Source: Pelagibacteraceae bacterium AG-430-E20 (GTDB taxonomy: Bacteria > Pseudomonadota > Alphaproteobacteria > Pelagibacterales > Pelagibacteraceae). From it: a stretch of DNA of 64,000 bases. Both the position numbers and the translations under genes were made by a program. Below are positions 57,183 through 64,000 of the stretch, piece by piece (position 1 is the first letter of the stretch; every line of letters starts with the position of its first letter). The notes beneath the pieces were generated by a model. The model searched no databases. It was given only the letters and a program-made list of their open reading frames with translations, and was not told where the DNA came from. Location of the stretch: positions 59,253 through 123,252 of the forward strand of contig QCOF01000005.1 in assembly GCA_003209915.1 (NCBI GenBank). The letters run 5' to 3'.

Positions 57183-57941
57183 ATGTCAAAATTTATGTCA
57201 AAATCAATAATGAATACAACCCTGAATTACTCACCAAATTTTGATGTAAAAAAAAGAAAAGTAAAAGAAATTAAATTTATTATTTTTCACTACACTGGGA
57301 TGAAAAAACAAAATCAAGCAATTAATCGTTTAACTGATACCAAATCAAAAGTTAGCAGCCACTACTTAATTAAAAATAACGGCGAAATTTTAACTTTAGT
57401 CCCTGATTTATATGTTGCTTGGCACGCAGGTGTATCATCCTGGAAAAACTACAAATCAATTAACAAATATTCAATAGGAATAGAAATTAGTAATCCTGGA
57501 CATGAATATTCTTATAAAAATTTTTCAAAAAAACAAATTAAATCGATTTTAAAATTAAGCACTTATTTAAGAAAAAAATATAAAATTAAATCAAATTTTA
57601 TATTAGGTCACTCCGACATTGCTCCAGATAGAAAAAAAGATCCGGGAGAAAAGTTTCCTTGGAAACATCTTTCAAAAAATAAAATTGGTTATTGGCACAA
57701 TTTAAATGAAAAAAAGCTTTTTAAAAAAAGAAATCAATTAGTTGATAAACAAGAAAAGAAAAAATTTATTAAAAATTTATATAAAATAGGATACTCAAAA
57801 AATATATTGTTTAACAAATACAAATATTTAAAATTATTAATAACTGCATTTCAGAGAAGATTTAGACAAGAACTCGTAAATGGCACAATTGATCAAGAAT
57901 GTCTTTTTATAAGCAATAACTTAGTAAAAAACCTGAAATAA
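57183..57941 (+). CDS. N-acetylmuramoyl-L-alanine amidase, AmpD-like
   Basis: 252-residue amidase_2 (PGRP-fold) enzyme acting on peptidoglycan or anhydromuropeptides. Zinc ligands are visible in IIFHYTG (His near 37) and GHSDIAPDRKKDPG (His near 143 and Asp near 153), with the family HYLI and AWHAGVSSW elements. There is no clear signal peptide, so a cytosolic AmpD-like recycling role is likely. The start is uncertain: a tandem 12-base repeat puts two ATGs close together, and a third ATG lies at 57210. Confidence 0.88.
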   Translation: MSKFMSKSIMNTTLNYSPNFDVKKRKVKEIKFIIFHYTGMKKQNQAINRLTDTKSKVSSHYLIKNNGEILTLVPDLYVAWHAGVSSWKNYKSINKYSIGIEISNPGHEYSYKNFSKKQIKSILKLSTYLRKKYKIKSNFILGHSDIAPDRKKDPGEKFPWKHLSKNKIGYWHNLNEKKLFKKRNQLVDKQEKKKFIKNLYKIGYSKNILFNKYKYLKLLITAFQRRFRQELVNGTIDQECLFISNNLVKNLK

Positions 57942-57979
57942 AATCTCTTGATATTTTATAGCTTAGCTGTAAGTTACTC

Positions 57980-58335
57980 TCGCCAGATAAACGACTTATC
58001 GCTTTAACTTTTAAAGAGGAAAGTCCGGGCTCTACAAGGAAACAGTGCCAGGTAATACCTGGCGGGGGCAACCCTAGGGATAGTGCCACAGAAAATAAAC
58101 CGCCATAACATGGCAAGGGTGAAAAGGTGTGGTAAGAGCACACCGGTTCTATTGGTAACAATGAACGCTGGAAAACCCCACTGGGAGCAAGACTAAGTAG
58201 AGATGACACTGTTGCAAAACTAAAAGCCTTCCTTGGCTAGTCATCAGGGTTAGTTGCTTGAGCTTAAGAGTGATCTTAAGCCTAGACAAATGATAAGTTT
58301 AAATGACAGAACCCGGCTTATAGTTTATCTGGCAA
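57980..58335 (+). ncRNA. rnpB: RNase P RNA (type A)
   Basis: Catalytic RNA of RNase P, which matures tRNA 5' ends. The universal elements are present: GAGGAAAGTCCGGGCTC near 58016-58032 and the matching ACAGAACCCGGCTTA near 58306-58320. The P1 helix is a perfect 11-base pairing, GCCAGATAAAC (57982-57992) with GTTTATCTGGC (58323-58333), which sets the ends. Two GGTAA/GGCAA-type loops are seen between. It starts about 39 bases after the amidase gene. Confidence 0.97.
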
Positions 58336-58360
58336 ACTTATTAATTGTTAAAGTAAATAA

Positions 58361-58402
58361 AATGTTCTCCTTATGACTTATATAAGAGTCATAAATGTTC
58401 TC
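58361..58402 (+). repeat. Hairpin flanked by 9-base direct repeats
   Basis: The palindrome TTATGACT ... AGTCATAA (58371-58378 and 58387-58394, loop of eight) is bracketed by two copies of AATGTTCTC (58361-58369 and 58394-58402), the second running into TTTTTT. It could act as the RNase P RNA terminator, although the T run is eight bases from the stem. The stretch from 58403 to 58508 is plain AT-rich sequence, apart from a GANTC site at 58500-58504. Confidence 0.45.
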
Positions 58403-58509
58403 TTTTTTCTTCATCATATTGCAAAACAACAAATTAATTGATTTTAAATTTTTTTTATGAATTTAAAAAAAATCACTTAATCCATTGAATAATAGCCCAG
58501 ATTCAAGGT

Positions 58510-58538
58510 TTGACAGGTTATCAAAATACCCATATATT
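58510..58538 (+). promoter_or_regulatory. Promoter of the mraZ division/cell-wall cluster
   Basis: TTGACA (58510-58515), 17-base spacer, TATATT (58533-58538): the best sigma-70 promoter seen in the window. It lies about 43 bases before the mraZ ATG. The MraZ operator overlaps its -10, and a single GANTC site (58500-58504) lies six bases before the -35. Confidence 0.75.
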
Positions 58539-58552
58539 CCCACATATTCCCA
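58529..58552 (-). promoter_or_regulatory. MraZ operator (three TGGG boxes)
   Basis: On the minus strand TGGG occurs three times (58552-58549, 58542-58539, 58532-58529) at exactly ten-base spacing, with GAATAT between. This matches the repeated TGGG boxes bound by MraZ in other bacteria. The boxes cover the -10 region and transcript start of the promoter in front of mraZ, implying autorepression of the cluster. Confidence 0.78.
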
Positions 58553-58580
58553 ATTATGGAATTTAAATATTATAAAATTT

Positions 58581-59048
58581 ATGTTTTTAAGTACTTACGA
58601 GAACAAATTAGACAAAAAAGGAAGGGTTTCAGTGCCAGCTAGCTTTAGATCTCATCTTTCTAATTTAGGATATAACGGTGTTATTTGTTATCCTTCATTT
58701 AATAACATATCTATCGAAGCTTGTTCGCAGGATCGAATTGAAAAAATTTCATCAGCAATTGACTCTTTAAATCCATTTGAGGAAAAAAGAGATTTTTTTG
58801 CAACTTCAATTCTAGCAGAAAGTACTAATTTACAATTTGATAGCGAGGGAAGAATTTCAATTTCATTAAAATTATTAAAACATGCAAAGATAAAAAATAG
58901 CATGTTGTTTGTTGGTCAAGGTCAAACATTCCAAATATGGGAACCAACAGCGTTTGAGAAATTTAAGGTAAATGCTAGAAAAAAAGCAAATCTAAATCGA
59001 GCAAACCTTAAATGGGAAAAACATTTAAACAACAACGAGGGGAACTAA
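58581..59048 (+). CDS. mraZ: MraZ transcriptional regulator
   Basis: DNA-binding repressor of the division and cell-wall gene cluster, 155 residues with two AbrB-like MraZ domains: [20 protein letters not shown] (about 4-23) and [19 protein letters not shown] (about 80-98). The open frame extends upstream to 58485, but the ATG at 58581 matches the family N-terminus MFLSxY and lies downstream of the promoter; the longer start would sit above the -35. It ends one base before the ftsZ ATG. Confidence 0.93.
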   Translation: MFLSTYENKLDKKGRVSVPASFRSHLSNLGYNGVICYPSFNNISIEACSQDRIEKISSAIDSLNPFEEKRDFFATSILAESTNLQFDSEGRISISLKLLKHAKIKNSMLFVGQGQTFQIWEPTAFEKFKVNARKKANLNRANLKWEKHLNNNEGN

Positions 59049-59049
59049 G

Positions 59050-60448
59050 ATGACAATTAACTTTAAAGCACCAGAAATTAAAGAACTACAACCACGACTA
59101 TTAGTACTAGGAGTTGGAGGAGCAGGGGGAAATGCAATTAATGAAATGATTGAAAACAATCTACAAGGAGTAGAATTTATTGCAGTTAATACTGATGCTC
59201 AGGATTTAAAATTAAGCTGCAGCTGATGAGTCTTTAAATGAAATTGTAAATACTTTACAAGGCGCAAACATGGTTTTTATTGCAGCAGGTATGGGAGGTG
59301 GAACGGGCACTGGTGCTGCTCATGTTATCGCCAGAGCTGCTAAAGAATTAAATATCTTAACTGTAGGCGTTGTAACACTTCCATTCTTATATGAAGGCCC
59401 CTCAAGAATGAGAAGAGCACAACAAGGTTTAGAAGAATTGAGAAAACATGTTGATACTATTATTGTTATTCCAAATCAAAACTTGTTTAAAATAGCAAAT
59501 GAGCAAACAACATTTGAAGAGTCATTTAATCTTTCAAACAACGTATTGATGCATGGTGTTCAAAGTATTACTGATTTAATGGTTAGACCAGGCTTAATCA
59601 ATTTAGACTTTGCAGATGTTGAAACTGTTATGGCTTCAATGGGTAAAGCAATGATGGGCACAGGTGAAGCTGAAGGAGAAGGCAGAGCCACTAAGGCAGC
59701 AGAAATGGCAATAAGTAATCCATTGATTGACGATTATACATTGAAAGGTGCTAAAGGATTATTAGTTAATATTACAGGTGGTAAAGACCTTAAACTCTTT
59801 GAAGTGGATGAAGCAGTAAATAAAGTAAGAGCAGAAGTTGATCCTGAAGCTGAATTAATTATTGGTGCAATTACAGACTCTGAGCTTGATGGTAAAATGA
59901 GAGTTTCAATTGTTGCAACCTCTTTAGATGGTCAACAACCTGAAACTAAGTCAGTAATAAATATGGTGCATCGAATACAAAATCGAAATCCTGGATATTC
60001 GGATTTTTCTAACATGGGTTCATCAGCATCATTTAATTTTTCTAACACAACTCAAAGTCCAATTTCACATGGTGCAAATGCTTTAAAGCTTGAAAATGAA
60101 ATAGTTCAGGAGCAACAGGGTGAAACTACTCAAACAAATGTTACAAATGAGGAAGTTTTACAAAGCACAAATTTTGAGACAGAAAGTATTGTTGAAGATT
60201 CAACGGTAAATGAGATGGAGAAATCTTTTACTCAAGAGGCACTTCAGACACAGCATGAGACTAACACAACAGACAATGTTGAAGAAGATGTTTCAAACGA
60301 CTTAAAAGAATTTGGTGTAGATTCAGACTCTCCAGATTTATTTAGTTCTGAAACAGAAAATTCAAGTCCAGATGATTTATTATCCTCTGACGAAGAAGAA
60401 GAGGATGATCTTGAAATACCAGCATTCTTGAGAAGACAAAAAAATTAA
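59050..60448 (+). pseudogene. ftsZ: ftsZ, interrupted by a short internal deletion
   Basis: Tubulin-like division GTPase. Codons 1-57 are in one frame ([25 protein letters not shown]) and end at a TGA at 59224-59226. The remainder, from about 59216 to 60448, is in another frame: [10 protein letters not shown], the GTP-binding GGGTGTGA loop, a variable linker and an intact C-terminal peptide (LEIPAFLRR). About 27 residues (including the TKGLGAG segment) are missing between. The junction lies at a repeated AGCT-GC-AGCT. It follows mraZ by one base, a position normally taken by rsmH. Confidence 0.88.
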
Positions 60449-60466
60449 TGGTCTTCAAAGAAATAA

Positions 60467-61477
60467 ATGGACGCCGCCATAACACCAATGATGCAAAAGC
60501 ATTACCCGGTGTTGCTAAAAGAAATTATTAGCATTATTTCCCCTCAATATGGCGGCACCTTTATCGACTGCACATTTGGTCAAGGGGGCTATACCAAAAA
60601 AATATTAGATTTTGATAAAACTAGAGTAATAGCTTTAGACAGAGATCCTGAAAGTAAAAATATTGCTTCAAAACTAGAAGAAGAATTTGAAGAAAGATTT
60701 AAGTTTAAAAATATAAAATTTAGTCAATTAAATAATTTAAAATTAAAAAACGAAAATGTTAAAGGTGTCATATTTGATTTAGGATACTCTTATACTCAAA
60801 TAAAAGACCCAAATAAGGGCTTATCTTTTGACTCTGTTGGTAAATTAAATATGCAACTTGGTTTAAATTCTTATTCAGCAGAAGAAGCAATTAATAAATT
60901 AGATCAAAAAGAATTAGAAAAAATTTTTAAGTTTTTTGGGGATGAAAAAGAAGGAAAATATATAGCAAGAAACATTGTTAAAGAGAGAGTTAATAAAAAA
61001 ATTGATACCCAAGGCCTCGTTAAAATAATTGATAGTTCTAAAAGAAGAAAAAATTTTAGAGTTAATAATTCCACTAAAGCTTTTCAAGCATTAAGAATAT
61101 TTGTTAATAAAGAAATTAGCGAATTAATTTATGGATTAATTAATGCCGCTAAAATTTTAAAAAAAGATGGTATTTTAGCAGTGGTTACTTTCCATTCTTT
61201 AGAGGACAAAATAGTTAAATATTTTTTAAAAAGTCTTTCAGAAAATAAGAGTATTTCTAGATATACTCCTTTAACTGAACAAACTGATACACTATTTCAT
61301 TTAACAAAAAAAAAACCAATTACACCAAATGAAGAGGAGTTAAGTGAAAACCCTCCTTCGAGGTCTGCTAAATTAAGATTTGCGATTAAAAAGACTGATT
61401 TTTTTGATTTTGAAACTGATATTGAGGATCAATTTAAAAATTTATTAGATATTGAAAAATTTGGAGAAAAATTATGA
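60467..61477 (+). CDS. rsmH: RsmH, 16S rRNA C1402 N4-methyltransferase
   Basis: Methylates C1402 in the ribosomal decoding centre; formerly MraW. It has up to 336 residues. Family motifs: [10 protein letters not shown] near the N-terminus, SAM motif [16 protein letters not shown] (about 32-47), [13 protein letters not shown] (about 99-111), and [13 protein letters not shown] (about 237-249). The ATG at 60467 gives a slightly long N-terminus; 60488 is an alternative. It overlaps the ftsL-like gene by four bases. Confidence 0.94.
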   Translation: MDAAITPMMQKHYPVLLKEIISIISPQYGGTFIDCTFGQGGYTKKILDFDKTRVIALDRDPESKNIASKLEEEFEERFKFKNIKFSQLNNLKLKNENVKGVIFDLGYSYTQIKDPNKGLSFDSVGKLNMQLGLNSYSAEEAINKLDQKELEKIFKFFGDEKEGKYIARNIVKERVNKKIDTQGLVKIIDSSKRRKNFRVNNSTKAFQALRIFVNKEISELIYGLINAAKILKKDGILAVVTFHSLEDKIVKYFLKSLSENKSISRYTPLTEQTDTLFHLTKKKPITPNEEELSENPPSRSAKLRFAIKKTDFFDFETDIEDQFKNLLDIEKFGEKL

Positions 61478-61779
61478 AAAAAATTGGTCTAGTATCAGTC
61501 ATTTTTTCATTAATTTTATTCACCGCAATAATAAAAAATACAACAAAACAAATTGAAGATGAATTATTTACAGTAAACGAAAATTTAAGAGTATTAAAAA
61601 CTGAATATGAGAATATTATGTTAGAGCATGATTATTTGAGTTCTGCTGAAAAACTACTTAAATTTCAATCCTTATATTTTGAGGACCAGCTTATTCAAAA
61701 AAATATAAAAAATATCAAAATTTATAATATTTCTAATAATCAAAAAAATATTAAAAATTTAAAAATAACTAAAGAATAA
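61474..61779 (+). CDS. ftsL: FtsL-like cell division protein
   Basis: 101-residue single-pass membrane protein: a short cytosolic start, one membrane helix (about 5-21), then a periplasmic coiled coil (about 27-65) with leucine-zipper spacing, as in FtsL. Sequence similarity in this family is weak; the call rests on topology, size and its place between rsmH and ftsI. It would bridge FtsB, FtsQ and the FtsWI synthase. It is coupled to both neighbours (four-base and one-base overlaps). Confidence 0.82.
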   Translation: MKKIGLVSVIFSLILFTAIIKNTTKQIEDELFTVNENLRVLKTEYENIMLEHDYLSSAEKLLKFQSLYFEDQLIQKNIKNIKIYNISNNQKNIKNLKITKE

Positions 61780-63467
61780 TGAATAAATCTAAATCAAATT
61801 TAACAATAGAGGACAATGAAAATGATTTTATATATCAAAAGAAAAAAACTGGACTAAACATTCGGTTTAACAGAGTTGCCTTTATTTTTTTTATTTTTTT
61901 TTTAATTTTTACAATTTACTCTATTCATTTAATTAAACTTGGCACTCGCTATTCAAAAGAAGAAAAAACAAATACTACATTCATTAATGAAAAACTTTAT
62001 AGAGCCGATATTGTGGATACCAACGGTAATTATTTAGCAAAAACAGTAAATTCAATTGATATTGGTCTAAAAACATCTGACGTTATAAATCAAAAAAAAT
62101 TATTACTAAGTTTAAATTTAATTTTTCCAAACAAAGATTTTGACAAAATTGAAAAAAAGATGGAACAAAAAAAATTTTTTTATCTCGAAAAAAAAGTCTC
62201 AGAGGAAAATTATGAAAAATTGATGAAACTTGGAGATAAGTCTTTGAAACCTGAGGAAAAAGTTTTGAGGATTTACCCACAAAAAAATCTTTTTAGCCAC
62301 ATCATTGGTCAAATAGATAACGATAATATTGGAATTTCTGGACTAGAGAAATCTTTAAATGAGCTTTTAATAAAATCCAGAAAACCCATCAAATTAACAG
62401 TAGATAAAGATTTACAATTTCTAATTCGGGAAGAATTAATCAAATATCAAGAAATTTTTAAAAGTAAAGGCAGTGCCTCAATTTTAATGGATATCCATAA
62501 TGGAAATATATTATCCCTTGTTTCTTTGCCTGACTTTGATCCTAATGAAAGACAAAATTTAACTGACGTAAACTACATTAATAGAGTAACAAAAGGTACA
62601 TATGAGTTAGGTTCAGTTTTCAAGGCATTTACATTTGCAAGTGCATTAGATGAAAAATTAATTAAACCAGAAACTGAATTTTTAGATCTTCCAAAATCAA
62701 TCAATTGTTATGGTTTTCCAATAAGAGAATATGATAATGAAATTCCATCTGATTTAACTGCAGAACAAATCTTTGTAAGATCTGGAAATATTGGTTCAGT
62801 AAGAATCGCTCAAAAGGTTGGTCCAGAAAAATTCAAGTCTTTTTTGGAAAAAATAGGTGTTCTCAGCGATATTCAGTTTGATATAGAAGAGGTGGCACCC
62901 CAAAAAAACTATAATTTTGGAAAATGTAAACTAGCAACAGCATCTTTTGGTCATGGTGTAGCTACTACAATTCTCCAACTAGCAAAAGGTTATGCGGTCT
63001 TGTCGAATGGTGGATACGATATAAAACCAACTCTTGTAGAAAATAATCTTGAAAAAAATACCAAGAAAAAAAAATTACTAAATGAAGGTGTCTCAGAACA
63101 GGTTGTAAATGCTCTTCGAAAAATAGTTAGTACAGAGGAAGGAACTGCAAAATTTGCAGATGTAGAAAATTTTGAAATAGGTGGAAAAACTGGAACAGCA
63201 GATCAACCTAAAGATGGAGCATACTCAGAAGCTAAAATAAATACATTTGCATCTATATTCCCTACTTCAAAACCTCAATATGTATTTATAGTGATGTTAG
63301 ATACTCCACAAAAAGCAAAAGATTATTATTATAAATACAGACATAAAAAAGGTGGATGGAAAGGAACTTTATATAACACTGCTGGTTGGACTTCTGTGGA
63401 AGTTGCAGGAAAGATTATAGATAAAGTTGGGCCCATTTTAGCCACAAAATATATAGAAATTAAATAA
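61779..63467 (+). CDS. ftsI: FtsI / PBP3 septal peptidoglycan transpeptidase
   Basis: Septum-specific transpeptidase of 562 residues. One N-terminal membrane helix (about 30-50), a dimerisation domain with RADIVDTNGNYLA, and the penicillin-binding domain with SVFK (catalytic Ser near 279), SGN (near 334) and KTGT (near 470). The motif order and length match class B PBPs. It shares one base with ftsL and precedes murE by two bases. Confidence 0.95.
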   Translation: MNKSKSNLTIEDNENDFIYQKKKTGLNIRFNRVAFIFFIFFLIFTIYSIHLIKLGTRYSKEEKTNTTFINEKLYRADIVDTNGNYLAKTVNSIDIGLKTSDVINQKKLLLSLNLIFPNKDFDKIEKKMEQKKFFYLEKKVSEENYEKLMKLGDKSLKPEEKVLRIYPQKNLFSHIIGQIDNDNIGISGLEKSLNELLIKSRKPIKLTVDKDLQFLIREELIKYQEIFKSKGSASILMDIHNGNILSLVSLPDFDPNERQNLTDVNYINRVTKGTYELGSVFKAFTFASALDEKLIKPETEFLDLPKSINCYGFPIREYDNEIPSDLTAEQIFVRSGNIGSVRIAQKVGPEKFKSFLEKIGVLSDIQFDIEEVAPQKNYNFGKCKLATASFGHGVATTILQLAKGYAVLSNGGYDIKPTLVENNLEKNTKKKKLLNEGVSEQVVNALRKIVSTEEGTAKFADVENFEIGGKTGTADQPKDGAYSEAKINTFASIFPTSKPQYVFIVMLDTPQKAKDYYYKYRHKKGGWKGTLYNTAGWTSVEVAGKIIDKVGPILATKYIEIK

Positions 63468-63469
63468 TA

Positions 63470-64000
63470 ATGCGTTTAGGCGATCACTTCCAACAAATTA
63501 AAAAAAAATATCATAACACTTTTTTTTCTGGAATTTGTTTTGATCATAGGAAAATTAAAAAAAATTATATTTTTTTTGCAATCAAGGGAAATAATTTAGA
63601 TGGCAATAATTTTATACCATCAGTTATAAAAAAAGGTTGTAAAATAATTGTTACTGAGAAAAACTTTGATGAATGGAAAAGTGGAGTTTTATTTATTAAC
63701 ACAAAAAATATTAGAAAATTACTAGCACAAATTTCATTTAGTATCTTTGAGAAAAAACCAAATAACCTAATTGCAGTGACAGGCACAAATGGTAAATCTT
63801 CAGTTTCAGATTTTTATTATCAAATTTTACTTCTCAACAATAAAAAAGTTGCTTCTATAGGAACACTGGGAGTGAGATCAAATACTTTTAATTTAAATTT
63901 ATTAAATACTACGATTGATCCTATTTCTTTAGGAAAAATTTTAAACGAATTAAAAAAAAGAAAAATAGAAAATGTAATTATGGAAGCATCAAGTCATGGG
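63470..64000 (+). CDS. murE: MurE, UDP-MurNAc-tripeptide synthetase (3' end outside window)
   Basis: Adds the third stem-peptide residue, usually meso-diaminopimelate in proteobacteria, to UDP-MurNAc-L-Ala-D-Glu. The first 177 codons are seen. The ATP loop VTGTNGKSS (about 104-112), GTLGVR (about 129-134) and the EASSHG motif (172-177) at the window end are Mur ligase signatures. The ligand-choosing loop lies outside, so DAP versus Lys is not shown. It starts two bases after ftsI. Confidence 0.95.
   Translation, partial: MRLGDHFQQIKKKYHNTFFSGICFDHRKIKKNYIFFAIKGNNLDGNNFIPSVIKKGCKIIVTEKNFDEWKSGVLFINTKNIRKLLAQISFSIFEKKPNNLIAVTGTNGKSSVSDFYYQILLLNNKKVASIGTLGVRSNTFNLNLLNTTIDPISLGKILNELKKRKIENVIMEASSHG

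Noticed and set aside
57907..58209. 100-codon open frame on the minus strand
   Set aside because: It lies across RNase P RNA, whose conserved elements and P1 pairing explain the sequence.
59270..60448. Possible short FtsZ starting at the internal ATG
   Set aside because: The conserved frame extends upstream to about 59216, and the N-terminal GTP-binding part is present in the preceding frame, so it is the remainder of one interrupted gene.

Overview
The window is a dense, very AT-rich chromosomal segment (roughly 30% GC by eye). It looks like a streamlined marine alphaproteobacterium of the SAR11 / Pelagibacterales type. The pointers are a CcrM-type GANTC methyltransferase, an F0 operon with separate b' and b subunits, petABC divergent from trmL-hemF-greA, a yqeY-dnaG-rpoD run, retinal-synthesis genes (crtI, crtB, crtY, blh), intergenic gaps mostly under 100 bases, and many overlapping gene ends. 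No insertion sequence, prophage, CRISPR array or obvious foreign island was seen. The species-level call is inference.

Layout. 1-10919 (minus): one colinear run dciA-like, dsbA-like, smc, atpI-atpB-atpE-atpF'-atpF, crtI-crtB-crtY-blh, ispH (cut by the window edge). 10920-13051 (plus): mutY and a flavin monooxygenase. 13048-15505 (minus): ccrM with a GANTC-studded promoter, rnhB, a family-4-like uracil-DNA glycosylase. 15517-19433 (plus): TPR protein, ispE, tRNA-Gln, CCA-adding enzyme. 19430-21212 (minus): trmL-hemF-greA, divergent from petABC (21305-23861). 23838-29692 (minus): lgt, midA, a broken pgeF, prs, rplY, pth, ychF. 29725-32361: ubiK, then a marR-ompR-envZ operon. 32432-40947: ilvE; a uvrB, pteridine-reductase-like SDR, folB, uvrC, pgsA operon; an aminotransferase and an NAD(P)-binding protein. 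40933-46817: epimerase and trxB, an ELM1-like plus 2OG-oxygenase pair, an Anbu proteasome homologue and a frameshifted circularly permuted ATP-grasp gene. 46822-51217 (minus): carAB. 51345-55686 (plus): yqeY, dnaG, rpoD, tRNA-Val, tRNA with CAU anticodon. 55693-57099 (minus): mlaC, mlaA. 57183-64000 (plus): ampD-like amidase, RNase P RNA, then the start of the division and cell-wall cluster (mraZ, ftsZ, rsmH, ftsL, ftsI, murE cut by the window edge).

How the genes fit together. The left half joins isoprenoid supply (ispH, ispE) to carotenoid cleavage into retinal, next to the proton-driven F0 sector and not far from the bc1 complex; this fits a light-assisted, proteorhodopsin-bearing lifestyle, although no rhodopsin gene or crtE lies in the window. 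Replication, repair and cell-cycle genes are spread through it (dciA, smc, mutY, ccrM, UDG, uvrB, uvrC, dnaG, rpoD, ftsZ).

Points most worth a second look: a tRNA-Val whose elbow-forming bases are nearly all replaced; three GANTC sites in the ccrM promoter region, two of them inside the promoter; an MraZ operator lying on the -10 of the mraZ promoter; ftsZ placed between mraZ and rsmH and broken by an apparent internal deletion; pgeF broken in a similar way; a half-size SMC with no visible hinge; a DnaG without zinc ligands; and an Anbu locus reduced to protease plus ATP-grasp. The ftsZ, pgeF and ATP-grasp lesions may be sequence or assembly errors and should be checked against reads first.
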